A stretch of DNA of 64,000 bases, taken from the NCBI RefSeq assembly GCF_900618535.1, contig NZ_UYJA01000001.1:868001-932000 (forward strand), written 5' to 3'. The position numbers were made by a program, and so were the translations under genes. The notes beneath the pieces were generated by a model. The model saw nothing but the letters and a program-made list of their open reading frames with translations. It was not told the DNA's origin and made no database searches. This stretch comes from Pseudomonas bubulae. GTDB taxonomy: Bacteria; Pseudomonadota; Gammaproteobacteria; Pseudomonadales; Pseudomonadaceae. Below are positions 24,491 to 33,765 of the stretch, piece by piece (the stretch's first letter is position 1; each line of letters starts with the position of its first letter).

Positions 24491-25045
24491 GTGCCGAAGT
24501 TCTTTTACACGGACTGCGTAATAACCGATCTTAAACAAATAGACTTTCACCGCGACGAGTTTTCTGCCCGTATTAATGGTCGCACGGCCAAGCGCCTGAC
24601 CATGCCCCATGAGCTTTATCACCTGCTTATGGCCGCTGATCGCAGTGCCAAACGCAGGGTCTGGTTTTACGCTCCAGGCTTCAATAAAGCGCTGGTTATC
24701 GCCGCGGTTCAACCTGCCGACCATCCGCACAACGTGCTGCGCAATCGCGCATTCAGCAGCCCTTACAAAATGATGTTCAGAACCTTGCTTGCCGGCGTGC
24801 TGGCCTGGTTCGCCACCTGGGCTTTGCTGGCGGTGCCTGTAATGTCCTGGTATGGCGCCAATGCGCAAAAGGGTGTGCCCTTGCTGGAAACACTCAGCCT
24901 GCAGATCGGGGCCGGGGTTGCGTTCCTGAGCTTCAGCTATTGGCTATGGGTTCGGCTAAAGATGCACCGGCTCCAGCGCTGGCCATCGGGGGATTTAACG
25001 CCTTATACCCAGGCAACTGTTCCTGCGCCAGAAGCCGCTCCATAG
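24491..25045 (+). CDS. Hypothetical membrane protein
   Basis: A 184-residue protein, not recognised. The N-terminal 95 residues are soluble (ARINGRTAKRLTMPHELYHL and AAVQPADHPHNVL), followed by two membrane helices (about residues 99-118 and 134-156) and a short Pro/Ala-rich tail. The GTG at 24491 has CAGGA about 9 bases upstream; an ATG at 24482 would add three residues but overlaps that site. The gene is alone, after the REP element and before the phosphotransferase gene, with codon use like the high-GC part of the genome. Confidence 0.6.
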   Translation: MPKFFYTDCVITDLKQIDFHRDEFSARINGRTAKRLTMPHELYHLLMAADRSAKRRVWFYAPGFNKALVIAAVQPADHPHNVLRNRAFSSPYKMMFRTLLAGVLAWFATWALLAVPVMSWYGANAQKGVPLLETLSLQIGAGVAFLSFSYWLWVRLKMHRLQRWPSGDLTPYTQATVPAPEAAP

Positions 25046-25298
25046 GCCACACATATCTTCGTAGCAGCTGACGAGCTCTGCGAAGTAGTCGTAAAGCCAC
25101 CCACCCTTCGTGTTTCAGGTGCTCATGCATAACCGTTTTGCGAAGACTTTGCTGCCGGAGCACTCGCTGGACGTATTTATCGCTGCTCTAATCCTTGATG
25201 AAACCTCCAAAAAACAAGTTGCACAAACGCTGCACTCATCGCCACCCTATCAAAAGATCTTCCGCTCGCGATGCCCCCCCCCTAAATTCAGTGCACAT

Positions 25299-26105
25299 AT
25301 GTTTGATGAATATTTGAAACGATGGGATCTGACTATCGACGGCGAGGCTTTCACCTCCCTGAACGGTAATCTACTGCCCGTCCGCCAGCACGGCATACCC
25401 GCCATGCTCAAAATCTCGCAAGTAGCAGAGGAGCAAGCTGGTGGCCTGCTGATGGCTTGGTGGGACGGCAAGGGGGCTGCGCCCGTACTCGCCCATGATG
25501 ACCAAGCCTTACTGATGCTACGCGCGCAGGGCCCTGCGTCACTTGCGCGGATGGCCAGTAGTGGCTGGGACGACGAAGCAACTCGCATCCTCTGCATGGT
25601 AGCCGCCCAACTGCATGCACCCGTTGCCAAGCCGACTCCCCCTCTGGTTCCACTGGAGCAATGGTTTGTGGCGTTATGGGACACGGCAGCGATACACGGC
25701 GGTATCCTCGAACACTGCGCAAGAACCGCACGGGAACTCCTGGCTGCTCCACGCGAAATAACGGTGCTGCATGGCGACATTCATCATGGCAATGTTCTGG
25801 ATTTCGGCCCGTCAGGCTGGCTTGCCATCGATCCCAAGGGGCTCTACGGCGAGCGAGGCTTTGACTATGCGAACATTTTCTGTAATCCCGACAGTGAAAG
25901 CGCTCTGGCACCGGGATCTTTCACGCGTCGAATCGAAATTGTCGCAAAGGCTTCCGGCATCGATCGCCAGCGAATACTGCAATGGGTGCTCGCGTGGACA
26001 GGATTGTCGATAACCTGGATGCTCGAAGCCGATCTTGAACCAGGCACTAACCTCGGGGTGGCCAAACTGGCTGCAGCGGCCCTCGGCATCGGCGATTATC
26101 CATAA
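25299..26105 (+). CDS. Aminoglycoside phosphotransferase, APH(6)/StrB-like
   Basis: A 268-residue kinase of the aminoglycoside/hydroxyurea phosphotransferase family, which in StrB phosphorylates streptomycin at position 6. Seen: PAMLKIS (nucleotide-site Lys), ADEL-like loop replaced by LLMAWWDGKGAAPVLAHD, the catalytic loop VLHGDIHHGNVLDF (Asp, His, Asn), and the metal-binding LAIDPKGLYGERGFDYANIF. Chromosomal Pseudomonas relatives often start M-F-X-X-Y-L-X-X-W, which sets the start at ATG 25299; the frame is open to 25110 but that extension looks like nothing known and includes a run of nine C (25274-25282). Whether it confers resistance is unknown; many chromosomal members have other substrates. 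Confidence 0.82.
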   Translation: MFDEYLKRWDLTIDGEAFTSLNGNLLPVRQHGIPAMLKISQVAEEQAGGLLMAWWDGKGAAPVLAHDDQALLMLRAQGPASLARMASSGWDDEATRILCMVAAQLHAPVAKPTPPLVPLEQWFVALWDTAAIHGGILEHCARTARELLAAPREITVLHGDIHHGNVLDFGPSGWLAIDPKGLYGERGFDYANIFCNPDSESALAPGSFTRRIEIVAKASGIDRQRILQWVLAWTGLSITWMLEADLEPGTNLGVAKLAAAALGIGDYP

Positions 26106-26138
26106 TCCGCCACCAGTGTTCGCACAAGGATGCCCTCA

Positions 26139-26657
26139 ATGATTCGTAGCGCCACTCCCTCTGATGCCATGGCCATTGCTCAAGTGCATATTCGCAGTTG
26201 GCAGCACGCGTACCGTGATCTGATGCCCAAGGAATACCTGGACTCACTGGACCGAACCCTGCACCAGCGCGCGTTATATTGGGCTAACGCCATACAGGCT
26301 GGCGATTCGACCCTGTTGGTTGCCGAGCTGGACAAGCAGATCATCGGCTGGATTTCGGTCGGGGCCAGTCGTGACCCGGATGCGGTTGCCTGCAACACAG
26401 GTGAAGTCATGGCGCTCTACGTTCTGGAAGCGCATTGGCAAACCGGCATCGGGCGTGCTTTATGGCAGGCAGGCGTTCAGCGGCTGATCGAACAGGGCCA
26501 CAGTCGTTTGACCCTGTGGGTGTTAGTCCTTAATAACCGGGCGATTGGCTTCTATCGCAAGGCCGGATGGGTCGAAGATATCGGGACAAAACGTAATCTT
26601 GTGAGAGGCGGGGTGACACTGGAAGAGGTGAGGTATGAGTGCCCCATCACCCGCTGA
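26139..26657 (+). CDS. GNAT family N-acetyltransferase
   Basis: A 172-residue acetyltransferase: MIRSATPSDAMAIAQVHIRS and WQHAYRDLMPKEYLDSL at the N-terminus, then VMALYVLEAHWQTGIGRALW, the acetyl-CoA loop (Q-T-G-I-G-R-A), and LTLWVLVLNNRAIGFYRKAGW, the Asn and Tyr region. AAGGA stands 8 bases before ATG 26139 and overlaps an in-frame ATG at 26130, so the later start is chosen. It starts 33 bases after the phosphotransferase gene and may share its transcript. Substrate unknown; the family includes peptide- and drug-acetylating members. Confidence 0.85.
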   Translation: MIRSATPSDAMAIAQVHIRSWQHAYRDLMPKEYLDSLDRTLHQRALYWANAIQAGDSTLLVAELDKQIIGWISVGASRDPDAVACNTGEVMALYVLEAHWQTGIGRALWQAGVQRLIEQGHSRLTLWVLVLNNRAIGFYRKAGWVEDIGTKRNLVRGGVTLEEVRYECPITR

Positions 26658-27103
26658 ATGACCGGGCTTACTACGATTGCCAGTAATGAACGGTATTTTT
26701 CGCACGCCCAAAACCCAAGGCTGATCGTAAACTCTCCAGGCCCCTTACCGATCGCAAATGGTTACACCTGATGAGCTGAAGGAAAGCGTATAACAAATGG
26801 ATGAAGTCGTGCGGGGCGAGCGTCAGCCCTTTCGTGTACGGCGCCACCCCTGGTTAGCGCATGGCGCGAACACCTGGGCATTTCCCAGTCGACTTGCACG
26901 CTGCAAGAATCTGACTCGAAACCACGCAAGGCAACTCGGCATTAAATCACGGCGGCCATTCAAATAGCCCGTAGCAGGATTTAGTAATTCGCATTATTAA
27001 AAATTCGACTATAAGTAATGCAGCGGCTACTCAAGCAGATGATTCAGACGCTATCCCCCTCCGCTGTCAAAATACTGACAATCTCTCTCGACTGCATTTC
27101 TCC
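26658..27103. other. Intergenic region, nothing recognised
   Basis: A 56-codon frame (ATG 26797, MDEVVRGERQPFRVRRHPWL) has no ribosome site at proper distance and no known relative; it may be a remnant. No promoter or repeat was identified. Confidence 0.5.
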
Positions 27104-27832
27104 ATGAGCCGACATTTAATAATGATCAAGATAATAAGTATTTTGTTAGTTGTATTTTCCATTGCAGGATGCAATGGCTTTGTAAAACCCGATTTATCGA
27201 GCCCCGTTAATGACGCCTACTTTGTGGTCTACTCAGGCTTTCCAGCCCCCTTTCTGTATACGGCCTCGGCCGTGCAGTGGAACGAGGATTACGCCGTAAC
27301 GACCCGACATACCCCATTCCTGCCCGATGTCGCCTACACCTGCAGTACAGGCTGCGACCTTGCCTTTATCAAACACAAAGCAGATGGCCGCCTTCCTACC
27401 TGGCGAGCACCCTGCCTGGGTGAGGACGTAACGGCTGTCGGGATGAGCCCCTACATGATGACCACAACGGGTAAGGGCAAGGTGTATCAAACTCCCTTTC
27501 TGAATTTAAAGGAAGATAGCGGTGACCTTTATGGCATCCACGATGGGCCACTGATCAAAGGAATGTCGGGTGGGCCGGTCATGGGCAGTGACGGCAGTGT
27601 TGTGGGGATTAATGCCGGTTACTATTCAGTCACACCGAATGATATTGCTGCCCAGTCCGGCTTAAGGGGCGCCAAGCGGGTGAGTATCTTTGTTCCTTTC
27701 TCGATTATTGCCCGCGAGTGGCGAATGTTCCAGGCTCAGCTTAATAACCAGCATGGCCCGGCAGGCCCGGCCCTGAAAACTGATTTCTGCTCCACTTCAG
27801 GCTTGAGCCCGTTGAACATACCCACCAAATAA
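27104..27832 (+). CDS. Trypsin-like serine protease lipoprotein
   Basis: A 242-residue lipoprotein: signal with lipobox SIAGC (Cys 23), then a chymotrypsin-like fold with likely triad His in AVTTRHTPF (about residue 66), Asp in GCDLAFIKH (about 87) and Ser in KGMSGGPVMGSDGS (about 155), followed by VVGINAGYYS. The GMSGGPV block is the trypsin-like nucleophile motif. A shorter start at ATG 27122 is equally possible since neither has a ribosome site. It would sit in the periplasm tethered to a membrane; the substrate is unknown. It stands alone. Confidence 0.8.
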   Translation: MSRHLIMIKIISILLVVFSIAGCNGFVKPDLSSPVNDAYFVVYSGFPAPFLYTASAVQWNEDYAVTTRHTPFLPDVAYTCSTGCDLAFIKHKADGRLPTWRAPCLGEDVTAVGMSPYMMTTTGKGKVYQTPFLNLKEDSGDLYGIHDGPLIKGMSGGPVMGSDGSVVGINAGYYSVTPNDIAAQSGLRGAKRVSIFVPFSIIAREWRMFQAQLNNQHGPAGPALKTDFCSTSGLSPLNIPTK

Positions 27833-28403
27833 ATACTCTAACGGCGTACCACTTGCGTGCGCAGTTTTAGCCAGTTTGTTCTTATCTACTATCAGGGCCG
27901 AGCTATCAGCCAGCCCTGAAAGTTAGTGTATGGAACACGCGATTATTTCGCACTTTGATAACAACCCCTCTCACAATGACTACCCCGACCAGTCATTTGA
28001 TAACTAAATACTGCGAACACACCATGATAATAGTGCCGCTCATGACTGCCGAGGGAGGACTTGAGATGGGATACACCAACAGTTCGGCTTGCCTGTACAT
28101 CATGCATAATTAAGACTCCAAAACAGGTCGTTATATTGGCCTATTTGGCATCCATTTCGACCGGGCGAGCTGACGCCCGCATAGATTCTGAAGTTCACGC
28201 CCATATTCAGGGGATACCACCAGCATGATCAACCGCCCCCCCTTATGCAATGACTCCAAGCCTAGCCTTCAACAACTTGCATCCCCAACAATTACCACGC
28301 TGATTTCATCGAGCTGACCACAAGCCGCAGGATTTAGGCCATTCCCCAGGTTGCGCAAGCGATCCCAAAAATTGCGGAAGTGATCGGCCAAATCGCAGGC
28401 ATA
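27833..28403. other. Intergenic region, nothing recognised
   Basis: About 570 bases without a credible gene, RNA or repeat on either strand. A seven-C run occurs at about 28228. It ends at the tRNA-Cys terminator. Confidence 0.5.
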
Positions 28404-28406
28404 AAA

Positions 28407-28436
28407 AAACCCCGTAGACGTTAATCTACGGGGTTT
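28407..28436 (-). terminator. Terminator of tRNA-Cys
   Basis: Perfect 12-base stem AAACCCCGTAGA / TCTACGGGGTTT with a 6-base loop; on the minus strand a run of seven T follows. Confidence 0.9.
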
Positions 28437-28443
28437 TCGAATG

Positions 28444-28517
28444 TGGAGGCCGAAGCCGGAATCGAACCGGCGTGGGCGGATTTGCAATCCGCTGCATAAC
28501 CATTTTGCTATTCGGCC
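28444..28517 (-). tRNA. tRNA-Cys (GCA)
   Basis: 74 bases with encoded CCA. Acceptor stem GGCCGAA pairs with the 3' arm, D arm AGCAAAATGGTTATGC, anticodon loop TTGCAAA with GCA, T arm GGTTCGATTCC. No split or insertion. Confidence 0.95.
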
Positions 28518-28711
28518 AATTGTGCTTGATGATTCCTTGGAAACATCAAAAACAAGAGTTTGTTACTGCGACTATATCGCTACAAGCATTTGATTCTTCA
28601 GCACTTCAGGTTGTTGCCCCCGGGCTGATGGCGCGCATTATGTACTAGAAGCTGGAAGCTGGCAACCCCCTGAATTCTAATAATTTTTAGTTATTTTTCA
28701 GCCCCCCGTTT

Positions 28712-29275
28712 TCAAATCACGACGTTGCGTACAAAGCGCAGTAGTCCGTCGCCTTCGTTGCGGTAGGCATGGGGGCGGTTACTGGCGTACATATGGAACT
28801 CGCCCGCCGCTATATGCAGCGTCCGGTCGTCCATCACCAGGGTCAGGCAACCCTCAAATACGTAGAGCTGTTCGCTCCAGCCCTCGGCATCCGCCTGGGA
28901 GTGGTATTCCTCACCCGGCTCCAGTGTCCACTCCCACAGTTCTACTTCCCGTGTGGCGCTGGCCTTGGACAGTAGAACTGCCTTGCTGCCCACCCGCGTG
29001 CCCGTCCAGGCCACTTCGTTGATGCGGCTCGGGTCCGCGGAACCCGGGGCCTGGATCAGGTCGCTAAAGGCTACGTTCAACGCCTCCGCCACACGGTCAA
29101 GGGTGCTAAGGCTGACGTTCTTTTCGCCTGCCTCGATCGCCACCAGCATTCGCCGGCTTACCCCGGACTGTTCTGACAATGCGCTCTGGCTCAGGTGCGC
29201 AAGCAGCCTGAGACGTCGTACGTTCTGGCTGACGTGCTGGAGAACGGATGCGCGTTGTGAATTTTCTTTGGGCAC
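28712..29275 (-). CDS. XRE-cupin transcription regulator
   Basis: A 187-residue regulator with an N-terminal HTH (about 10-70: RRLRLLAHLSQSALSEQSGV, SRRMLVAIEAGEKNVSLSTL) and a C-terminal cupin (about 105-187: WEWTLEPGEEYHSQADAEGW, then LYVFEGCLTLVMDD and AAGEFHMYASNRPHAYRNEG). The cupin likely senses a small molecule. The GTG at 29275 has AAGGTGA about 8 bases upstream; a GTG four codons earlier overlaps that site. It is divergent from an EamA exporter gene, the usual pairing of a local repressor and its transporter. Confidence 0.85.
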   Translation of the reverse strand: MPKENSQRASVLQHVSQNVRRLRLLAHLSQSALSEQSGVSRRMLVAIEAGEKNVSLSTLDRVAEALNVAFSDLIQAPGSADPSRINEVAWTGTRVGSKAVLLSKASATREVELWEWTLEPGEEYHSQADAEGWSEQLYVFEGCLTLVMDDRTLHIAAGEFHMYASNRPHAYRNEGDGLLRFVRNVVI

Positions 29276-29300
29276 TATATTGCTCACCTTGTGGGGCTGC

Positions 29301-29312
29301 GCAGTATACTGC
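29301..29312. promoter_or_regulatory. Palindrome in the divergent regulator/exporter promoter
   Basis: Perfect 12-base palindrome GCAGTATACTGC. It includes TATACT on both strands, so it can be the -10 box in each direction and also an operator for the XRE-cupin protein. Confidence 0.5.
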
Positions 29313-29362
29313 CCAGCTTTGGCGCATTGTGCGTCTCCATTCCCGTCACACGCAAGGTTGCA

Positions 29363-30298
29363 ATGTCATTGAAACTACCCGGGTTGCTGTCATTGACGTC
29401 CCGCTTCAGTAAAGCGGAGTGTGTGCTGATCCTGATCACCATGGTCTGGGGCATCACCTTTCTATTGGTACAACATGCCTTGACGGCAAGTGGGCCGATG
29501 TTTTTTGTCGGCCTGCGTTTTGCGGCCGCGGCGGCCATGGTCGCGCTGTTTTCTCTGCGCAGTTTGCGTGGCATCACGCTGTTCGAGCTCAAGGCCGGGA
29601 TGTTTATCGGGGTGTCGATCATGCTCGGCTACGGTTTGCAGACCATCGGCCTGCAAACCATTCCCAGTAGCCAGTCGGCCTTTATTACCGCGCTGTATGT
29701 GCCTTTCGTGCCCCTGCTGCAATGGCTGGTGCTGGGGCGCAGGCCCGGGTTGATGCCGAGCCTGGGGATCATGCTGGCCTTTACCGGGCTGATGCTGCTG
29801 TCCGGCCCCGGCGGCGCATCGCTGGATTTCAGCCCGGGAGAGATCGCCACGTTGATCAGTGCCATTGCCATAGCGGCGGAGATTATTCTGATCAGTGCTT
29901 ATGCGGGCAAGGTGGATGTGCGCCGCGTCACGGTGGTGCAGCTCAGTACTGCGTCCATTCTGGCCTTTTTGATGATTATTCCAACACAAGAGGCCACTCC
30001 TGACTTTTCATGGCTATTGTTAGCCAGTGCTGTCGGCCTGGGTGGCGCCAGTGCGGTGATTCAGGTGGCCATGAACTGGGCACAGAAAAGCGTTTCACCC
30101 ACCCGCGCCACCCTGATTTATGCCGGCGAGCCGGTCTGGGCAGGCATCGCCGGGCGCCTGGCGGGCGAGCGTTTGCCAGGCATTGCCTTGCTGGGTGCCG
30201 TATTGATTGTTGCAGCGGTGATCGTCAGTGAGTTAAAAACCAAGGGTAAAAAGCCCGAAGCGCTTGAGGACAAGCAAGGCGATCAAGCCTGCGATTGA
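29363..30298 (+). CDS. EamA (DMT) family exporter
   Basis: A 311-residue inner-membrane protein with ten helices in two EamA repeats: LILITMVWGITFLLVQHALT with FFVGLRFAAAAAMVAL in the first, and ATLISAIAIAAEIILISAYAG with PTRATLIYAGEPVWAGIAGR in the second. Such carriers usually export amino acids or metabolites. The ATG at 29363 (MSLKLPGLL) has CAAGG 6 bases upstream; the frame is open further but without a site. It is divergent from the XRE-cupin regulator, 87 bases between start codons. Confidence 0.85.
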   Translation: MSLKLPGLLSLTSRFSKAECVLILITMVWGITFLLVQHALTASGPMFFVGLRFAAAAAMVALFSLRSLRGITLFELKAGMFIGVSIMLGYGLQTIGLQTIPSSQSAFITALYVPFVPLLQWLVLGRRPGLMPSLGIMLAFTGLMLLSGPGGASLDFSPGEIATLISAIAIAAEIILISAYAGKVDVRRVTVVQLSTASILAFLMIIPTQEATPDFSWLLLASAVGLGGASAVIQVAMNWAQKSVSPTRATLIYAGEPVWAGIAGRLAGERLPGIALLGAVLIVAAVIVSELKTKGKKPEALEDKQGDQACD

Positions 30299-30478
30299 AG
30301 CTGCAAGCCTGAAAGACGGTACGATTTTTTTTACTTACAAGCGCTTATATAGGGGTAGAGCTGTAGGAAACCAGACAGGTTATCGACAGTCTTTGTAGGA
30401 TTCAGCCACAGGTTTGCTGTTGGTGATCTGCAGCCCGCCCCGTATGATCGCTTACAAACTCCTGCAGATTAGAAGCCT

Positions 30479-33421
30479 ATGTCCCTGATAGTTCTACTGC
30501 TTCTGCCCTTTATCGGCAGCTGTCTGGCGGCTGTTTTGCCGCATAACGCACGTAACAGTGAATCACTGTTGGCCGGTCTGATTGCTTTGATCGGTACTGT
30601 ACAAGTAGCCCTGCTCTATCCACAGATTGCCCACGGTGGGGTTATCCGTGAAGAGTTCATGTGGCTGCCCAGCCTCGGCCTGAATTTCGTTCTGCGCCTG
30701 GACGGGTTCGCCTGGCTGTTCTCGATTCTGGTGCTTGGCATCGGCACGCTGGTGTCGCTGTACGCCCGTTATTACATGTCACCCGAGGACCCGGTCCCGC
30801 GCTTTTTTGCGTTTTTCCTGGCGTTTATGGGAGCCATGCTGGGCCTGGTGTTGTCGGGTAACCTGATCCAGATCGTGTTTTTCTGGGAGCTCACCAGCCT
30901 CTTTTCATTTTTGCTGATTGGTTATTGGCACCACCGCTCGGATGCCCGCCGCGGCGCCTATATGGCGCTGATGGTCACGGGCGCGGGTGGGTTGTGTCTG
31001 CTGGCGGGGGTCATGCTGCTCGGCCATGTCGTCGGCAGCTATGATCTGGATGCCGTGCTGGCTGCGGGCGACAAGATCCGCGCCCACAGCCTGTATCCGA
31101 TCCTGCTGCCGCTGATCCTGATCGGCGCCCTGAGCAAGAGCGCGCAGTTCCCGTTCCATTTCTGGTTGCCCCACGCCATGGCGGCGCCAACCCCCGTATC
31201 GGCCTATCTGCACTCGGCAACCATGGTCAAGGCCGGGGTCTTTCTGCTTGCGCGCCTGTGGCCTTCGCTGTCGGGCAGCGAAGAGTGGTTCTGGATTGTC
31301 AGTGGCGCCGGTGCCTGCACCCTGGTGCTGGGCGCCTATTGCGCGATGTTTCAAAATGACCTTAAAGGCCTGCTGGCCTACTCCACCATCAGCCATCTGG
31401 GCCTGATTACCCTGCTGTTGGGCCTGAACAGCCCGCTGGCAGCGGTGGCTGCGGTGTTCCATATCCTCAACCACGCCACGTTCAAGGCGTCGCTGTTTAT
31501 GGCGGCGGGGATTATCGACCATGAGACTGGTACACGGGATATCCGCAAGCTCAGCGGCCTGTTCAAGCTCATGCCTTACACCGCGACCCTGGCCATGGTG
31601 GCCAGTGCCTCGATGGCCGGGGTGCCGTTGCTGAACGGGTTCCTGTCCAAAGAGATGTTCTTTGCCGAAACCGTGTTTATCAATTCCACGGCCTGGGTAG
31701 AAATCGCCCTGCCGGTCATTGCGACGATCGCCGGTACCTTCAGCGTGGCTTATGCCCTGCGCTTTACGGTGGATGTGTTCTTCGGCCCACCCGCGACCAA
31801 CTTGCCCCATACACCCCACGAGCCACCGCGCTGGATGCGTGCCCCGGTTGAACTGCTGGTGCTTACCTGTTTGACCGTGGGCATTTTCCCGGCGCAAACC
31901 GTCGGCCCGCTGCTTGCTGCAGCGGCTCAACCCGTGGTGGGGGGTGAGTTGCCCGAGTACAGCCTGGCCATCTGGCACGGCCTGAATGCCCCCATGATCA
32001 TGAGCCTGATCGCCATGTCCGGCGGTATCGTGCTGTATGTGCTGTTGCGCAAGCAGCTCAAGCTCGACCGCTTCCCGCTGCCGCCGCTGATCCAGTATTT
32101 CAATGGCAAACGCTTCTTCGAGCGCAGCCTGGTGGTGATCATGCGCGGCGCGCGGCGCCTGGAACGCCGCATCAGCACCCAGCGCCTGCAAACCCAGCTG
32201 TTTTTGTTGATTCTGGTCGCCGTGATCGCCGGACTGATCCCGATGTTGTACAGCGGGCTGGGCTGGGGCGACCGCCCGAAAATACCGGGCTCGATCGTGT
32301 TTATCACCCTGTGGCTGATTGCGATTGCCTGTGCCCTGGGCGCCGCCTGGCAAGCCAAGTACCACCGTCTCGCAGCCCTGACCATGGTCAGCGTATGCGG
32401 CCTGATGACCTGCGTGACGTTCGTATGGTTTTCGGCGCCTGATCTGGCGTTGACCCAACTGGTGGTTGAAGTGGTGACCACGGTGTTGATCCTGCTGGGC
32501 CTGCGCTGGCTGCCGCGACGGATCGAAGAGGTTTCACCGCTGCCGGGCACGTTGCGCAAGGCCCAGGTCCGTCGCTTGCGCGACTTGCTCCTGTCCACCG
32601 CGGTCGGTGGCGGCATGGCGTTGCTGTCCTACGCGATGCTGACCCGTCAGACACCCAACGATATCTCCTCGTTCTACCTCAGCCGCGCCCTGCCTGAAGG
32701 CGGCGGCAGCAATGTGGTGAATGTGATGCTGGTGGACTTCCGCGGCTTCGATACCCTGGGCGAGATCACCGTACTGGCCGCCGTGGCGCTGACCGTGTTT
32801 GCCCTGCTGCGCCGCTTCCGCCCTTCGAAAGAGAGCATGCAATTGCCTGCCCAGCAGCGCTTGCTGGCCAAGGACGTGATGACCGACCTGGTCAACCCGC
32901 GCAGCGCCAGTGACACCGCCCTGGGCTTTATGATGGTGCCGGCGGTGCTGGTGCGCCTGTTGCTGCCGATCGCCTTTGTGGTGTCGATGTACCTGTTCAT
33001 GCGCGGTCACAACCAGCCCGGCGGTGGCTTTGTCGCCGGCCTGGTGATGAGTGTGGCGTTTATCCTGCAGTACATGGTTGCCGGCACGCAGTGGGTGGAG
33101 GCGCAAATGAGCCTGCGACCGCTGCGCTGGATGGGTACCGGGCTGCTGTGCGCAACCCTGACCGGGCTGGGCTCGATCCCCCTGGGCTATCCGTTCCTGA
33201 CCACCCACACCGCTCACTTCAGACTGCCGCTGTTGGGCGATATTCATGTGGCCAGCGCCCTGTTCTTCGATATTGGCGTGTATGCGGTGGTGGTCGGTGC
33301 AACCCTGCTGATCCTGACGGCACTGGCTCACCAGTCGGTGCGCGCCCATCGCCCGAGCAATCAGCTTGCCCCGCTGCCTGCCCTGCAACCGCCTCTTGCA
33401 TCCAAAGAAGGAGCCGCCTGA
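30479..33421 (+). CDS. mrpA: Mrp-type Na+/H+ antiporter subunit A (A-B fusion)
   Basis: Largest subunit of the Mrp/Mnh/Sha cation-proton antiporter, related to complex I NuoL. The 980 residues cover the proton-channel part (FFWELTSLFSFLLIGYWHH with the conserved Glu, LSKSAQFPFHFWLPHAMAAP with the key Lys, and HSATMVKAGVFLLARLWP) and, after about residue 800, an MrpB-like domain (PAVLVRLLLPIAFVVSMYLF, RGHNQPGGGFVAGLVM). Many gamma-proteobacteria have this fused form, so no separate mrpB exists. First gene of a six-gene run with overlapping stops and starts; its stop overlaps the ATG of mrpC. It supports growth at high Na+ or pH. Confidence 0.95.
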   Translation: MSLIVLLLLPFIGSCLAAVLPHNARNSESLLAGLIALIGTVQVALLYPQIAHGGVIREEFMWLPSLGLNFVLRLDGFAWLFSILVLGIGTLVSLYARYYMSPEDPVPRFFAFFLAFMGAMLGLVLSGNLIQIVFFWELTSLFSFLLIGYWHHRSDARRGAYMALMVTGAGGLCLLAGVMLLGHVVGSYDLDAVLAAGDKIRAHSLYPILLPLILIGALSKSAQFPFHFWLPHAMAAPTPVSAYLHSATMVKAGVFLLARLWPSLSGSEEWFWIVSGAGACTLVLGAYCAMFQNDLKGLLAYSTISHLGLITLLLGLNSPLAAVAAVFHILNHATFKASLFMAAGIIDHETGTRDIRKLSGLFKLMPYTATLAMVASASMAGVPLLNGFLSKEMFFAETVFINSTAWVEIALPVIATIAGTFSVAYALRFTVDVFFGPPATNLPHTPHEPPRWMRAPVELLVLTCLTVGIFPAQTVGPLLAAAAQPVVGGELPEYSLAIWHGLNAPMIMSLIAMSGGIVLYVLLRKQLKLDRFPLPPLIQYFNGKRFFERSLVVIMRGARRLERRISTQRLQTQLFLLILVAVIAGLIPMLYSGLGWGDRPKIPGSIVFITLWLIAIACALGAAWQAKYHRLAALTMVSVCGLMTCVTFVWFSAPDLALTQLVVEVVTTVLILLGLRWLPRRIEEVSPLPGTLRKAQVRRLRDLLLSTAVGGGMALLSYAMLTRQTPNDISSFYLSRALPEGGGSNVVNVMLVDFRGFDTLGEITVLAAVALTVFALLRRFRPSKESMQLPAQQRLLAKDVMTDLVNPRSASDTALGFMMVPAVLVRLLLPIAFVVSMYLFMRGHNQPGGGFVAGLVMSVAFILQYMVAGTQWVEAQMSLRPLRWMGTGLLCATLTGLGSIPLGYPFLTTHTAHFRLPLLGDIHVASALFFDIGVYAVVVGATLLILTALAHQSVRAHRPSNQLAPLPALQPPLASKEGAA

Positions 33422-33765
33422 TGGAAGAAGTCATCGCCATCGCTATCGGAGTATTGGCCGCATCGGGCACCTGGCTGGTTCTGCGTCCGCGAACCTTTCA
33501 GGTGGTCATGGGCCTGTGCCTGCTGTCTTACGGGGTTAACCTGTTTATCTTCAGCATGGGCAGCCTGTTTATCGGCAAGGAGCCGGTGATCAAGGACGGC
33601 GTGCCCCAGGACTTGCTCAATTACACCGACCCGCTGCCCCAGGCACTGGTACTCACTGCCATCGTCATCAGTTTTGCCATGACCGCGCTGTTTCTGGTGG
33701 TCTTGCTGGCCTCTCGGGGCCTGACCGGTACCGACCACGTTGATGGCCGGGAGCCAAAAGAATGA
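33421..33765 (+). CDS. mrpC: Mrp antiporter subunit C
   Basis: A 114-residue NuoK-like subunit with three membrane helices: VIAIAIGVLAASGTWLVL, FQVVMGLCLLSYGVNLFIF, and PQALVLTAIVISFAMTALFL, containing the family's DPLPQALVLTAIVI. The ATG at 33421 overlaps the mrpA stop; a longer in-frame extension inside mrpA is an overlap artefact. Confidence 0.95.
   Translation: MEEVIAIAIGVLAASGTWLVLRPRTFQVVMGLCLLSYGVNLFIFSMGSLFIGKEPVIKDGVPQDLLNYTDPLPQALVLTAIVISFAMTALFLVVLLASRGLTGTDHVDGREPKE

Noticed and set aside
26797..26967. 56-codon frame MDEVVRGERQPF
   Set aside because: Plausible codons but no proper ribosome site and no known relative; left as unannotated gap.
30905..32458. 517-codon minus-strand open frame
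   Set aside because: Antisense of mrpA; Gln/His/Arg-rich composition typical of antisense GC-rich frames.
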